A DNA stretch of 21,170 nucleotides from Phoronis ovalis (lineage: Eukaryota; Phoronida; Phoronidae): NCBI GenBank assembly GCA_028565635.1, contig JAOXYB010105048.1, positions 1 to 21,170 on the forward strand. The letters run 5' to 3'. The notes beneath the pieces were generated by a model that was not told the DNA's origin, did no database searches, and saw only the letters and a program-made list of their open reading frames with translations. Both the position numbers and the translations under genes were made by a program. Of the stretch, positions 20,758 through 21,170 are shown one piece after another. Every line of letters begins with the position of its first letter. The first letter of the stretch is position 1.

Positions 20758-21170
20758 GTAAGAAATGTAACACCCGCTGCGACCCGCTTACATGTAAAGC
20801 AAAGAACTCAATCAAATGGTGCTAACGCCATTACAGTAGGTTTCTGAGTTATGCTCGCTTCCGATAAAGTACTAAATACTGCATGGTTTGTGACAGTTAC
20901 TCAGATTTTTCTGACGTCATCAGTTTAGTCTGCTAAGGAATCTCCGTCTAAGGAGTCACAGAATCCCAAATTCGCGAATTGTTATATATACGTATACACG
21001 AGCACAATTTCCCATTTAGTGACCATTCAGCATATTCAGGTAGTTACATGTATTTAGAGGGAAAGGGGGCAAACTTGTTTTCATACAGGTGTGACACCCG
21101 ATGCGAATCCCATCACTCGATAAATAAGGATGATGGTTTCTACTAAATCTTCAATAAGTATGGCTGATGG
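20758..21170 (+). other. start of iGluR intron 12, to the window edge
   Basis: No exon encoding the expected M3 motif (SYTANLAAFLTV-type) is present, so the gene continues to the right. Two short related phrases, GTAACACCCGCTGCGA (20768) and GTGACACCCGATGCGA (21091), lie here. Translated they loosely resemble the 'VTP.A..TR' segment that follows the pore loop, but both lead to stops. Confidence 0.55.

Noticed and set aside
20758-20847. Extension of iGluR exon 12 to the stop at 20845-20847
   Set aside because: CAG|GTAAGA is a near-perfect donor, and the extension lacks the M3 segment expected in every functional iGluR.

Overview
The window is animal nuclear DNA. It is AT-rich and intron-dense, with GT-AG introns, no operon structure, a nuclear-type tRNA-Gln and short inverted-repeat transposons. 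It looks like an invertebrate, possibly a marine deuterostome or lophotrochozoan. The sequence alone does not fix the phylum.

Layout. 1-2029: non-coding, with the tail of a probable retroelement at the left edge. 2055-5869 (+): a complete five-exon gene for a 183-residue four-pass membrane protein that reads as an MS4A/CD20-like family member; its 2.4-kb first intron holds a twin hairpin and a tiny inverted-repeat element. 5870-11545: intergenic DNA with a transposon-like relic (about 8200-8830) that carries a strong match to the CTCF consensus, then a minus-strand tRNA-Gln cluster (one intact copy, one damaged, one truncated) made by local duplication. 11546 to at least 20757 (+): the 5' two thirds of an ionotropic glutamate receptor (iGluR) gene. 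Twelve exons encode the signal peptide, amino-terminal domain, S1 half of the ligand-binding domain, M1 and the M2 pore loop; M3, S2 and M4 lie beyond the right edge.

The iGluR introns hold most of the repeats: a five-unit array with a 150-bp period in intron 2, a lone arm of the tiny inverted-repeat element and a 435-bp hAT-like MITE with an 8-bp target duplication in intron 4, and a TA microsatellite in intron 10. Several long open frames fall inside these repeats and are not genes.

The two protein genes are on the same strand about 5.7 kb apart. Both encode membrane proteins, but nothing in the sequence shows that they work together. The most unusual points are the MS4A-like gene in an apparently invertebrate genome, an iGluR ectodomain with no cysteine after the signal peptide, a pore-loop Q/R/N-site glutamine codon that is the last codon before an intron, and the intronic repeat array that keeps a reading frame open. 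I found no wholly new system.
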